This document shows positions 36,405 through 44,828 of a stretch of 64,000 nucleotides of DNA, piece by piece. Position 1 is the first letter of the stretch. Each line of letters begins with the position of its first letter. Under the pieces are notes generated by a model. It was given only the letters and a program-made list of their open reading frames with translations. It ran no database searches and was not told the DNA's origin. The position numbers were made by a program, and so were the translations under genes. Origin of the DNA: Pseudomonas sp. PDM16 (GTDB lineage: Bacteria > Pseudomonadota > Gammaproteobacteria > Pseudomonadales > Pseudomonadaceae); NCBI RefSeq assembly GCF_014851865.1, contig NZ_JACVAM010000001.1, forward strand, positions 1,240,001 to 1,304,000, given 5' to 3'.

Positions 36405-37457
36405 ATGGGGCATCAGCTATATGCACATCCCTATCAAGACCGGTACCTAACAACAGCCAGTGGTGTGGCTCTTGTTTGGCCTTTCGTAAATATTGCGCGA
36501 GGTGATGGGCCGTATGAGTTATTTCTGGATACCAATGCTCTGACGAAGTCGAATTGGGTGACCCAACTGCCAAGGGAGGTGCGAGAGCGAGCAATTCTAA
36601 ATCCGCTTCCTGCGCTCATGGAGCAATGGCTATCCAATCCTGCGTTCCAAGATCAGGCCGCATCTCGAATAGCCTCGATGACTGCTCCGCTGATCGAGGC
36701 GGGAATGCGGTTTAGGAAGGGGTTTGCCGAAAAGCAGGCTGAGCTCCTCAGGAGGAACGAAGCCCAGCTGCGAGCTCAAGCTAGCTTGCTTTTCCCCTAT
36801 GTGGCCATCATGAAGTCTCTGACCCGGGAAAAAATCCGACCCGAGGAGGCGCTCGCGCGCTTGAGTGAGCTTGTGCTGGAAGAAATTCCCAGGTTCTCTG
36901 GCAGCATAATGCTTATAGCACTCGCACTACTGCTAAAGGCGCGGCAGTCATTGAGGCTTGCGGGTGATAGCAAGCCTGCGTATTCCTTCCTGGATTCGTT
37001 CCTAGCGTTTCAATCTGGCAAAAAGGACGAAACTGACCGGATCAGTATCCCCTACTTGCGAAACCGAGCTGGCGATCTCTCATTGTGGTACGTCATCCCA
37101 ATGCTGCTACAGAACGGCTACAAGTTTGTTGGCGAACCCGTAGTCGTGACCGGGGATAAGGCGCTACATCGAGTCATTCTTCGAGTGCTTCCTGCTGGAG
37201 CGAGCCAAACGGGCCATGCAGCCTTCACGGTCGCTCCGGGGGAGCTGGATCAAAGTATGGAGTCTGAAATTCTTCGCATCGTAAGTGCTGTGAGGGTTCG
37301 GCAATCGATGTCTCCCGATGACCGAGAAAAGCAGGTGGAAAACCTCTTTCAGCTTGCTGAGGGTTTCTGTGAGCATGCTGAGGAGAGGGCAGCCCTGAGG
37401 GCTGCGTGGAAAGAGTGGTGTCAGCCGGGCCTTGGTAGGCGAATGGTGCTGAGCTGA
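36405..37457 (+). CDS. PIN-like protein, putative ribonuclease
   Basis: 350 aa from the ATG at 36405. The segment PYELFLDTNALTKSNWV (about 36-52) has the hydrophobic-DTNxL start of PIN nucleases, and PVVVTGDKALHRVI (about 245-258) has the late TGDxxL acidic motif. A long helical insert with EKQAELLRRNEAQLRAQ lies between. The family is not known to me with certainty. An IS remnant lies just upstream. GC content is lower than in core genes, typical of defence cargo. Confidence 0.5.
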   Translation: MGHQLYAHPYQDRYLTTASGVALVWPFVNIARGDGPYELFLDTNALTKSNWVTQLPREVRERAILNPLPALMEQWLSNPAFQDQAASRIASMTAPLIEAGMRFRKGFAEKQAELLRRNEAQLRAQASLLFPYVAIMKSLTREKIRPEEALARLSELVLEEIPRFSGSIMLIALALLLKARQSLRLAGDSKPAYSFLDSFLAFQSGKKDETDRISIPYLRNRAGDLSLWYVIPMLLQNGYKFVGEPVVVTGDKALHRVILRVLPAGASQTGHAAFTVAPGELDQSMESEILRIVSAVRVRQSMSPDDREKQVENLFQLAEGFCEHAEERAALRAAWKEWCQPGLGRRMVLS

Positions 37458-37650
37458 GTTAAAGCTCAGGCAACGTGCAGCCTGGATTGAGGGGGCTGGT
37501 CGATGCCTTTTCGTTTGGCGCTAACCTTGCCCTGCGGTGGGCCAAAGCCCCGATCCCAAGAGGGAGCTCGGTGATCGCAAATGCGCGCGCGAAATGGCTG
37601 GGAATCCGTGACCTCTAACTCCGAGGAAATCTGTAGCTTCTCTACGCGGG

Positions 37651-38490
37651 CTATATCAGAGTGTGACGCCGATTTATGTCGGCACTTGGGTGTGGGCCTG
37701 CGTAGACGACGGCTATGTAATTTCTCCCGCAGTAAAGAAAGTCTTGATAGTAGATGCGAACAGCTGCCTGCGGGGTTGTATGGTCCCCTTGCTTCAGATG
37801 AACGTTTGAGGGCGTGCAACGGATTATCTCCCCGGGGCACGTGACTTCTAGAGTTGTGGTTATTCCACCTGTTTGTGCATGAGTGATACCACGCTGTCGG
37901 AAGAAGTCATCGACTCGACCCTCCGTTCCGATGCTTACCAGCTCAAGTAAGGCGTCCGCAGCATTCTTGAGGAAGGGGTATCTATGCGGCGCAACCATGT
38001 CGCAAAGATCTAGGGCGCCCTCGGTAATGATGAAGGTGTCGCAGTCTGCGCTGAGCGTGCGGAAATATTCAGATGGGAGGGTGGAGTCATTGTCCAGCAA
38101 TGCTTCGCAGAGCTTTCTGTGGAGCGTGTTAAGGAAGGCGGTGTCAGGCTTCTGCCGCTTCTGAAGCTCTGGCCATCCATCTGTACCGGCTTGGGGATAT
38201 TCAACATGCCCACCCAGTTCGACAAAGGTGTCTAGCTCGGTGACCAAGTCGTCGGGTAGCGGCGCGTAAGGCAAAACGATTACGCAGGCGTTTTCCAGTC
38301 CGTCGACACAGCTATTCCAAAAGCTGTTTAGCTTGAAGACCGCATGAGATGGATCTGGCTGAAGCTGGAACGTACCTTTTTTTCCGAGTCCTGCTGGAAT
38401 GCTTGTTAGGCGCACGTCGTTTTGCCGCATGGCGGCTTCGGTCTTCGCGCGAAGCTCTACAGGGAGGCCTACAACACAGACGCCAGTCAC
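37651..38490 (-). CDS. Unrecognised protein in the PIN/LOTUS cluster
   Basis: 279 aa with no signal peptide or membrane helix. It starts MTGVCVVGLPVELRAKTE and has a central TFIITEGALDLCDMVAPHRYPFLKNAADALLEL segment. The C-terminus is rich in aromatic strands (AVRIYYQDFLYCGRNYIAVVYAG). I do not recognise a family. It starts 12 bp after the LOTUS-like gene on the same strand, so the two form an operon converging on the PIN-like gene. Confidence 0.6.
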   Translation of the reverse strand: MTGVCVVGLPVELRAKTEAAMRQNDVRLTSIPAGLGKKGTFQLQPDPSHAVFKLNSFWNSCVDGLENACVIVLPYAPLPDDLVTELDTFVELGGHVEYPQAGTDGWPELQKRQKPDTAFLNTLHRKLCEALLDNDSTLPSEYFRTLSADCDTFIITEGALDLCDMVAPHRYPFLKNAADALLELVSIGTEGRVDDFFRQRGITHAQTGGITTTLEVTCPGEIIRCTPSNVHLKQGDHTTPQAAVRIYYQDFLYCGRNYIAVVYAGPHPSADINRRHTLI

Positions 38491-38502
38491 TTGTTATCTC
38501 AC

Positions 38503-39357
38503 TCAGAGGCGTGATTTCAGTAGCAGTGAGCTGAGAAGGGTTGGAATAACGATGCGAGCTATGTCCTCGTCATCCATGAGCTCAAGCAACTTGATCGCTT
38601 TATGGCGATTGAGGGCTTCCGGGGCGCGCGCTGTTTGTAGTGGCGGCGGGCTAGCTGATACTGATTGCGGTGCGCATAGATTGTCCATTGACACACTATG
38701 CGAGTCGGCCCAGGAGCGCACACGAGCAATGATGTGATTGGTACGGTAATGTCTCCAAGAGTTGCTGTGTTCCCCGAGGGCTCGAGTAAATGCTGCATTC
38801 ACTCCGCTGGTGTACGTCTGCGCAGCTATTGCCTCTAGCGGTGTTTTGGTATCGTCGTTGAGCCTAAGTTGCTCTAGGAAGGCATGCATCCAATTTTGTT
38901 GTTGATCTCCGCCAATTGGGGTGATTTCTAACAGTGAATTGGTTATGCGCCCTGCAGGCTCGCCTTGGTCGCTTTCAAGATAGCTAACCACTTCTTGGGA
39001 GGCTGGGTCATAGAAGTGCTTGCGTTCTGGATTCGTGCTGGTAAAGGCCTGCCAGACGTCGCTGCGGATTGCACGGTGCTGTGACTTAACCGGTGCTTGC
39101 GAGTACTGGGATTGGGCTTTAAGGCGGACCAGGATATCCCCCGATGATGCGGGATGCTCGACAGTCACCTTCTCAGCCAGTGCGCGAGTGAGGTATTCAC
39201 CGAATTTTTTGTAGCCGAAGGCGGTCTCGTCGAAGCGATTATGTCCTTCGCTGATAAGAAGCTTATTGAGTTTTTGCTTTAGACGGGCGCCTAGCTCTGG
39301 CGATTGGTCGGTAAGCAGGCGTAGGACGAATTGCTCAACCAAGCTGAGCTCAGTCAT
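38503..39357 (-). CDS. LOTUS (OST-HTH)-like domain protein
   Basis: 284 aa from the ATG at 39357, preceded by AAGGAGAG. Residues about 24-72 (LNKLLISEGHNRFDETAFGYKKF then GEYLTRALAEKVTVEH) fit the OST-HTH/LOTUS winged-helix pattern, in which Gly-Tyr-Lys-Lys-Phe precedes a second helix. LOTUS domains bind RNA or partner helicases and in bacteria often accompany NYN/PIN nucleases. The remainder (to 284) is unassigned. The PIN-like protein nearby makes an RNA-targeting module plausible. Confidence 0.5.
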   Translation of the reverse strand: MTELSLVEQFVLRLLTDQSPELGARLKQKLNKLLISEGHNRFDETAFGYKKFGEYLTRALAEKVTVEHPASSGDILVRLKAQSQYSQAPVKSQHRAIRSDVWQAFTSTNPERKHFYDPASQEVVSYLESDQGEPAGRITNSLLEITPIGGDQQQNWMHAFLEQLRLNDDTKTPLEAIAAQTYTSGVNAAFTRALGEHSNSWRHYRTNHIIARVRSWADSHSVSMDNLCAPQSVSASPPPLQTARAPEALNRHKAIKLLELMDDEDIARIVIPTLLSSLLLKSRL

Positions 39358-39384
39358 GAATCTCTCCTTGAAGCAGAAGCCATA

Positions 39385-39417
39385 AAATAAATAACCCGCC
39401 ACATGAGTGGCGGGTAT
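39385..39417 (-). terminator. Hairpin upstream of the LOTUS-like gene
   Basis: The stem ACCCGCCAC/GTGGCGGGT (39394-39402, 39407-39415) with loop ATGA reads into TTATTTATTTTA on the minus strand. It would stop transcripts arriving from the right and insulate the cluster. Confidence 0.6.
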
Positions 39418-39792
39418 TCGCTTAAAGTGCTTCTGGTTCCCTAACTTTAGCCACGTCGTCTAACAAACAGAACCAAAACGAATGTCTGATAGCACACTGG
39501 CGCTGCTAAAGCCCTCAAGATGCGTTGCGGATTCACTTGATCCGACGGATCTCTCAGTTGCCACCTCATCCGAGGGGGCCGCTTTCATCATAGGCACTGA
39601 TCCGAGCTCAGGTCAACGTGCATATGAAATCCCGCCTTAGTAGGTGGGAGGCGAGATTCTAGAGGTGTACCAGCGGTTCTGCAACCCCTGATGGATCTCC
39701 TTTTATCGTCTTAGGGGTTGAGTGCCTTAATGAGTACCTATCTCAAGACTTAAACCTAAGAATTCCCCTAATAAGATGACCTTGAGCGAGCG
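39418..39792. other. Right-edge noncoding segment of the island
   Basis: No gene is visible. The segment holds a small palindrome, GATCCGACGGATC (39539-39551), an AACCCCT/AGGGGTT inverted pair (39683-39689 and 39713-39719) and one GAGTACCT (39732-39739) shared with the left end. These may be sites for integrase or excisionase. Confidence 0.5.
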
Positions 39793-39817
39793 GGTTCGAT
39801 TCCTGTCTCCGCACCAT
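39793..39817 (+). other. attR of the tRNA-Thr genomic island
   Basis: GGTTCGATTCCTGTCTCC then GCACCAT repeats the 3' end of tRNA-Thr (18142-18167), with C to T in the T-loop and a missing G in the acceptor stem. The sequence after it continues into the original tRNA terminator and nadC, confirming the empty-site order tRNA-Thr, terminator, nadC. Confidence 0.8.
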
Positions 39818-39853
39818 AAATGAAAAGCCCCGCATGTTCGGGGCTTTTCATTT
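39818..39853. terminator. Bidirectional terminator of ancestral tRNA-Thr and nadC
   Basis: A 15-bp perfect stem, AAATGAAAAGCCCCG/CGGGGCTTTTCATTT, has a 6-nt loop. A-rich and T-rich flanks let it work on both strands. It ends nadC today and would have ended tRNA-Thr before the island arrived. Confidence 0.85.
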
Positions 39854-39865
39854 ACTGGGTGGCTA

Positions 39866-40714
39866 CTACAGGCTCAGTCGCATCGACAGATCTACAGCCT
39901 TGATGTCCTTCGTCAGGCTGCCGATGGATATATAGTCAACACCTGTTTCGGCAATGTTGCGCAGAGTGGCTTCGCTGACTCCGCCGGAGGCCTCCAGCTT
40001 GGCTCGACCTGCTGTGATGGCTACGGCCGTTCGCATGTCGTCCAGGCTCAGCTCGTCGAGCATGACTATGTTTGCGCCGGCCGAGAGCGCTTGCTCCAGT
40101 TCTGCCAGGCTTTCAACTTCTATCTCCACCGGTTTGCCTGGGGCTATCTGGCGTGCGGCGCTGATGGCTTGAGCAACTCCACCGCAGGCTGCAATGTGGT
40201 TCTCTTTGATCAGGAAGGCGTCATAGAGACCGATGCGGTGGTTGTGGCATCCCCCGCAAGTGACGGCGTATTTCTGCGCTAGGCGCAGCCCGGGCAGGGT
40301 CTTGCGCGTATCGAGCAGTTTTACTCCGGTGTCGGCCACCTGGTCTGCAAAGTACTGGCAACGGGTGGCCACGGCGGAGAGGGTCTGCAAGAAGTTCAAT
40401 GCACTACGCTCTCCACTGAGCAAAGCGCGTGCCGGACCTTCGAGATGAAATAGAGGTTGATTGGGGAGCACCCTGTCGCCGTCGCCCACCTGCCAGTGAA
40501 CTGCCACTCGGGCGTCCAGTTGACGAAAAACCGACTCTACCCAGGCCGTGCCACATATGATGGCAGTGTCTCGAGTGATCACCGTGGCTCGGGCCAGGCG
40601 CTCTGCCGGGATCAGCTGTGCGGTGATGTCGCCGCTGCCGATGTCTTCGCGCAAAGCACCCCGCACGTTGGCTTCGATTTCGGCGCCAAGTTCGGCGAGG
40701 GTGAGGTTGGGCAT
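39866..40714 (-). CDS. nadC: Nicotinate-nucleotide pyrophosphorylase (carboxylating)
   Basis: 282 aa from the ATG at 40714, which follows AAAGGAGG; longer in-frame starts lack homology. The enzyme converts quinolinate and PRPP to nicotinate mononucleotide, a step of de novo NAD synthesis. Motifs include [12 protein letters not shown] (20-31), [27 protein letters not shown] (about 131-157) holding substrate-binding Arg/Lys/His, and the C-terminal EASGGV and DYISIGSLT phosphate sites. In P. aeruginosa it sits right after tRNA-Thr. Confidence 0.97.
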   Translation of the reverse strand: MPNLTLAELGAEIEANVRGALREDIGSGDITAQLIPAERLARATVITRDTAIICGTAWVESVFRQLDARVAVHWQVGDGDRVLPNQPLFHLEGPARALLSGERSALNFLQTLSAVATRCQYFADQVADTGVKLLDTRKTLPGLRLAQKYAVTCGGCHNHRIGLYDAFLIKENHIAACGGVAQAISAARQIAPGKPVEIEVESLAELEQALSAGANIVMLDELSLDDMRTAVAITAGRAKLEASGGVSEATLRNIAETGVDYISIGSLTKDIKAVDLSMRLSL

Positions 40715-40879
40715 GATGGCCTCCTTTATTAGTGGCGCGATTATAGGGAAGGCGATCAACACGGTGGAGAGAAAGCGCCGTTGGGCTGTCCGATAGGTGT
40801 CCGTCCAGCCGGCGGCGTGACCGTTCGTAACCGCACTTGCGCGCTCTGTGATCTGGGTCATGTCTTCCACAAGGGGTAT

Positions 40880-40907
40880 TTGGTCATGCTGCGCTCGCCC
40901 CTATACT
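40880..40907 (+). promoter_or_regulatory. Possible sigma-70 promoter of DUF1631 copy 2
   Basis: TTGGTC (40880-40885) and TATACT (40902-40907) are separated by 16 bp, about 100 bp before the start codon at 41008. Confidence 0.5.
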
Positions 40908-41007
40908 GGATTAAGCATTAACTTTGACGCCGCCCTTTTGACGTGCTGGCGTTCAGCCGATTGTGTGCAGGCCTTATCGAGATTGGATAGCCTGTGGGAG
41001 ATGTGCA

Positions 41008-43353
41008 ATGAAGACCGACGCGAAAGTGGTGCACCTGAGCAAGGTCGTTTCCGAACACTCGCAGACTCCTCCGGCAGGAAGGCTTCCCGTGGCCCTCATT
41101 TCCTTACGTGACAAAGCGGCCCAGCAACTGAAGCAGGCGATGCAAGGGCTGTTCGATAATGCGGACGACACGCTGTTCGAGATGGCTGACAGGGCCACCA
41201 GCAACGCTGAACAGAATGCGTTTTTCGAAGCTATGCGGGACCTGCGTCTTAAGCGCAAGACGATCGAGCGTGGCTTTCTGCAACGTGTCTTCGAAACCTT
41301 CGCCACTCTTAATCAGTATGAGATCGGCCGGACTCCGGCGCTTGAGGCGCTCTCGTCCGATTCATTGAGCCTGGTTCATAACGATACTCTGGAGGAAAAC
41401 GTGGCGCTGGACGCCATGGTCTCCCGCGTCATGCACCGTGACGCACTGGCTTTGGGGCATCTGACTACTCGCCTGAACGCCGTCATCAGCAAGAAACTGG
41501 AGGACAAGACCAATCCTCTAGGGCCGCGGGCGCTGTGTGAGCAGTTTCTCGGTGCTTGCGAAGGGCTCGGTGTTGAGATTCGCGTCAAGCTGATCATTCT
41601 CAAGCTTTTCGAGAAGCATGTTCTGGGCGAACTCGACGAGTTGTATGCCAACGCCAACCAGCTCTTGGTGGAGGCGGGAGTCTTGCCGGAGCTGAAATCT
41701 GCTCCACCGGCACGTCGTCAGACAGGGCGGCAGCCCGCAACCGCGGCCAGGTCCGCCCGCGAAGGCTCTGCTCCTGCGAGTGTCGACGGTGGCTACAGCG
41801 GCGAGGATGTCCAGGAGGTATTTGGCGCCCTGCAGGAGTTGCTCTCTCAGGTCCGGGGCAGTTCGTTGCTGCCGCGTCGTGACATACCGGCTGATGCGAT
41901 CCCGATCTCCAGCACTGATCTGATGCGCCTGCTCTCGCATATCCAGCAGCACCTGCCTACCCCTGGTGGCGCCTCGGTAGTGGATGACTTCGATCTGCGC
42001 AACCAGCTGGAAACTCTGTTGGCTCGTGCCAGTGCCCGTAGCGGTAAGGCGAGGGTGGTCGGTGAAGTCGATGAGGATGTGATCAACCTGGTTGCTATGT
42101 TGTTCGACTTCATTCTCGATGACCGTACGCTGCCCGACTCACTCAAGGCGCTAATCGGCCGTCTACAGATTCCGATGCTGAAGGTCGCGGTGCTGGACAA
42201 GGCCTTCTTCAGCCGTGGCAGCCATCCGGCTCGGAGGCTGCTCAATGAAATCGCTTCGGCCGCGCTCGGCTGGAGCGCTCAAGGAGATGAGCAGCGCGAC
42301 ACGCTATACCAGCGTATCGAGCAGGTGGTGCAGCGCCTGCTCAATGATTTTACCGACGATCCAGCGATCTTCTCCGATGTACTGGCTGAGTTCCTGGCAT
42401 TTACGGGTGATGAGAAGCGTCGTAGCGAATTGCTCGAACAGCGCACGCGCGATGCGGAAGAAGGGCGTGCCAAGGCCGAGCTGGCTCGCCAGCAGGTTGA
42501 GCAGGCACTTAACTCGCGGCTGTTTGGTAAGACACTTCCTGAAGTAGTGGTGCGTCTTCTGCAGGAAGGGTGGAGCAAGGTTCTGCAACTGACCTGCCTG
42601 AAACATGGCGCCGAATCTCAGGAGTGGAATTCGGCCATGGCAGTGATGGATGACTTGATCTGGAGTGTAGAGCCCCACGAGTCCGCTGAAGACCGGCTGC
42701 GTCTGCTCGAGCTGGTGCCGAGCCTGCTCAAGTCGTTGCGTGACGGCCTTGCCAGCGCTGCAATCGATCCATTCGTTACCAGTGAATTCTTCAGCCAACT
42801 GGAGGCCGTGCATGTACAGGCCTTCCAGAGATTCAAGCGCGAGTCCGTGGCGCCTCTGGTTTCTCCTGCTCCGCAGGCCGAGGTCGAGGCCGGAGTTGTT
42901 ACTGATGTGGCCTCGGAGGCACTGACCGCGGAGCCTCTGCTCGAACTGCCTCCATTCGAACCGGAGCCCGAAGCAGATGCTCCGGCGATGGTCGAGGTGG
43001 TGGAAGAGATCGTCCTGCTGGCACCTGGAGAGAACCGTGTTCAAGAGCCAGAAGTCAGTCTGCCGGACGACGATGAAGCCTTGGAGAAGGTCGATGGCCT
43101 GCGTGTCGGTAGCTGGGTGGAAATTCACGAGGACGAGGAGCACAAGCTGCGTGGCAAGCTGGCTGCGATCATCAAACCCACGGGCAAGTTCATCTTCGTC
43201 AACCGCACTGGCATGAAGGTGATGGAGAAGACCCGCATGGGCCTGGCCGTGGAGTTTCGCCGCGGAGCCATTCGCCTGCTCGACGATGCGCTGCTGTTCG
43301 ACCGAGCGCTGGAGTCCGTGATTGGCAATCTGCGCAAGCTGAAGGGCGCCTGA
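41008..43353 (+). CDS. DUF1631 family protein (copy 2)
   Basis: 781 aa from the ATG at 41008. It shares the layout of the protein at 4283-6604: AAQQLKQAMQGLFDNADDTLFEMAD and FFEAMRDLRLKRKTIERGF in the N-terminus, VINLVAMLFDFILDDRTLP in the centre, and a C-terminal VGSWVEIHEDEEHKLRGKLAAI...FIFVNRTGMKV segment that looks PilZ-like (inference). An acidic linker lies around 630-695. Function is unknown. Its place between nadC and ampD is conserved in P. aeruginosa. A terminator follows. Confidence 0.85.
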   Translation: MKTDAKVVHLSKVVSEHSQTPPAGRLPVALISLRDKAAQQLKQAMQGLFDNADDTLFEMADRATSNAEQNAFFEAMRDLRLKRKTIERGFLQRVFETFATLNQYEIGRTPALEALSSDSLSLVHNDTLEENVALDAMVSRVMHRDALALGHLTTRLNAVISKKLEDKTNPLGPRALCEQFLGACEGLGVEIRVKLIILKLFEKHVLGELDELYANANQLLVEAGVLPELKSAPPARRQTGRQPATAARSAREGSAPASVDGGYSGEDVQEVFGALQELLSQVRGSSLLPRRDIPADAIPISSTDLMRLLSHIQQHLPTPGGASVVDDFDLRNQLETLLARASARSGKARVVGEVDEDVINLVAMLFDFILDDRTLPDSLKALIGRLQIPMLKVAVLDKAFFSRGSHPARRLLNEIASAALGWSAQGDEQRDTLYQRIEQVVQRLLNDFTDDPAIFSDVLAEFLAFTGDEKRRSELLEQRTRDAEEGRAKAELARQQVEQALNSRLFGKTLPEVVVRLLQEGWSKVLQLTCLKHGAESQEWNSAMAVMDDLIWSVEPHESAEDRLRLLELVPSLLKSLRDGLASAAIDPFVTSEFFSQLEAVHVQAFQRFKRESVAPLVSPAPQAEVEAGVVTDVASEALTAEPLLELPPFEPEPEADAPAMVEVVEEIVLLAPGENRVQEPEVSLPDDDEALEKVDGLRVGSWVEIHEDEEHKLRGKLAAIIKPTGKFIFVNRTGMKVMEKTRMGLAVEFRRGAIRLLDDALLFDRALESVIGNLRKLKGA

Positions 43354-43373
43354 GGTTCTCCAGGTAAACAAAG

Positions 43374-43398
43374 CGCCCGGCTCTAAGCCGGGCGTTTT
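43374..43398 (+). terminator. Rho-independent terminator before ampD
   Basis: The stem CGCCCGGCT/AGCCGGGCG with loop CTA is followed by TTTT. It separates the DUF1631 gene from ampD-ampE. Confidence 0.88.
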
Positions 43399-43446
43399 CG
43401 TTCATACACTTCTGCTAGAGTGGGGCCAGTCTTCAAGGAGCCTGTG

Positions 43447-44010
43447 ATGCGGCTGGACCCTGCCAGTGGCTGGTGTGACGAAGTTCGTCACTGCCCCTCG
43501 CCGAATTTCAATGAGCGCCCGCTGGGAGAGGTTTCCCTGCTGGTGATTCACAATATCAGCCTGCCTCCTGGGCAGTTCGGCACGGGCAAGGTGCAGCAGT
43601 TCTTCCAGAACCGCTTGCCGGTCGATGAGCATCCCTATTTCGCCGGGATCGCGCAGCTTACCGTGTCCGCCCACTTCCTGATCGAGCGTGATGGTGACGT
43701 CACCCAGTTCGTCTCCTGTAATCAGCGCGCCTGGCATGCGGGTGTGTCCTGTTTCGATGGACGGGAGAATTGCAACGACTTCTCGATCGGCATCGAACTG
43801 GAGGGCACCGACGAGCTGCCATTCAGCGAGGCTCAGTACCAGGCGCTGGTAGAAGTGACTCTGGAGCTACTGAGCGCCTACCCCGATTTGAGCGTGGAGC
43901 GTATCTGTGGCCACTGCGATATTGCTCCGGGGCGCAAGACCGATCCGGGGCCTTTTTTTGACTGGCAGCGCGTTCGCGCAGCCCTGCGATCCAAGGAGAG
44001 CGGCGAATGA
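43447..44010 (+). CDS. ampD: AmpD, 1,6-anhydro-N-acetylmuramyl-L-alanine amidase
   Basis: 187 aa from the ATG at 43447, with AAGGAG upstream. It is a cytosolic zinc amidase that removes the peptide from anhydro-muropeptides in wall recycling and so keeps AmpR-controlled beta-lactamase low. Zinc ligands are His35 (VIHNIS), His156 (CGHCDIAPG) and Asp166 (KTDPGP); Glu117 and Lys164 are the likely catalytic pair. The stop overlaps ampE by 4 bases, the standard ampDE operon. Confidence 0.96.
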   Translation: MRLDPASGWCDEVRHCPSPNFNERPLGEVSLLVIHNISLPPGQFGTGKVQQFFQNRLPVDEHPYFAGIAQLTVSAHFLIERDGDVTQFVSCNQRAWHAGVSCFDGRENCNDFSIGIELEGTDELPFSEAQYQALVEVTLELLSAYPDLSVERICGHCDIAPGRKTDPGPFFDWQRVRAALRSKESGE

Positions 44011-44828
44011 ATTTTCTGGTACTTCTGCTGGTGCTCTGGATCGAGAAGCTCTCATCCGGGCGCGCTCGTATTCAGCAGGACGGCCCCTGGTTGCGCTGGT
44101 TGGCTCGCAATGAGGGGCTGTCGCCCTGGCGGTCCCTGTTGCTGGTCGTGTTGCTGCCAGTCGTGCTGGTAGGCCTGGTGTTGCTGGCTCTCGAGCCTCT
44201 GGCCTACGGCTGGCTGGCCTTTCCGGTACATCTGCTGGTCCTGGTCTACAGCCTGGGACGCGGCGACGTACTGGCTGCTCTCGGGCCGTTTCGAGATGCC
44301 TGGCGCCGCGGTGACGATCAGGCGGCTCTGCATGTCGCGGAGCGGGATATGGGGGTGGCAGCCGATGGTGAGTCCGAGTTGCTTGAGCGAGTTCAAGACT
44401 ACGAGCTGTGGCAGGCCTATCAGGGCTTCTTCGCCGTCATTTTCTGGTATGCGTTGCTGGGGCCGCTGCCGGCACTGGCCTATCGACTTCTCGCGCTGAC
44501 GGCCGAGCACTCGGAGCGGCCTGGTGTTGCCGAGCGGGCTGCACAGCTACGCCATGCACTGGACTGGCTGCCGGCGCGAGTGCTCGCGGCCAGCTTTGCC
44601 TTGGTCGGCAATTTTGCCGCTGTCAGCCAGGCGGTTCTGCACGATCTGTTGGCCTGGGAGCTGCCTGCGGCCCGGTTGGTCGCCAGCGCTGGCCGGGCCG
44701 CCTGCGAGTTGGGCGAGCCGCAAGCGGGAGAGCAGGGGGTCATGTCTCTGGATGAGTTGTGGCAGTTGCTGATTCGCTCCGCCGTGCTTTGGTACGCCGC
44801 TTTCGCCGTGTGGATACTGCTGCTCTAG
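44007..44828 (+). CDS. ampE: AmpE, regulatory membrane protein
   Basis: 273 aa inner-membrane protein with about four helices (for example about 51-72, 74-88, 142-162 and 256-272). AmpE is encoded with AmpD and is thought to affect beta-lactamase induction; the mechanism is unclear. The hydrophilic part contains DDQAALHVAERDMGV, a family feature. The start overlaps ampD. Its end overlaps the convergent ROK kinase gene by 4 bases. Confidence 0.92.
   Translation: MNFLVLLLVLWIEKLSSGRARIQQDGPWLRWLARNEGLSPWRSLLLVVLLPVVLVGLVLLALEPLAYGWLAFPVHLLVLVYSLGRGDVLAALGPFRDAWRRGDDQAALHVAERDMGVAADGESELLERVQDYELWQAYQGFFAVIFWYALLGPLPALAYRLLALTAEHSERPGVAERAAQLRHALDWLPARVLAASFALVGNFAAVSQAVLHDLLAWELPAARLVASAGRAACELGEPQAGEQGVMSLDELWQLLIRSAVLWYAAFAVWILLL

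Noticed and set aside
18167..39817. Prophage
   Set aside because: Only the integrase and AlpA-like genes could be phage-like. There are no capsid, portal, terminase, tail or lysis genes, so it is a genomic island with plasmid-type replication.
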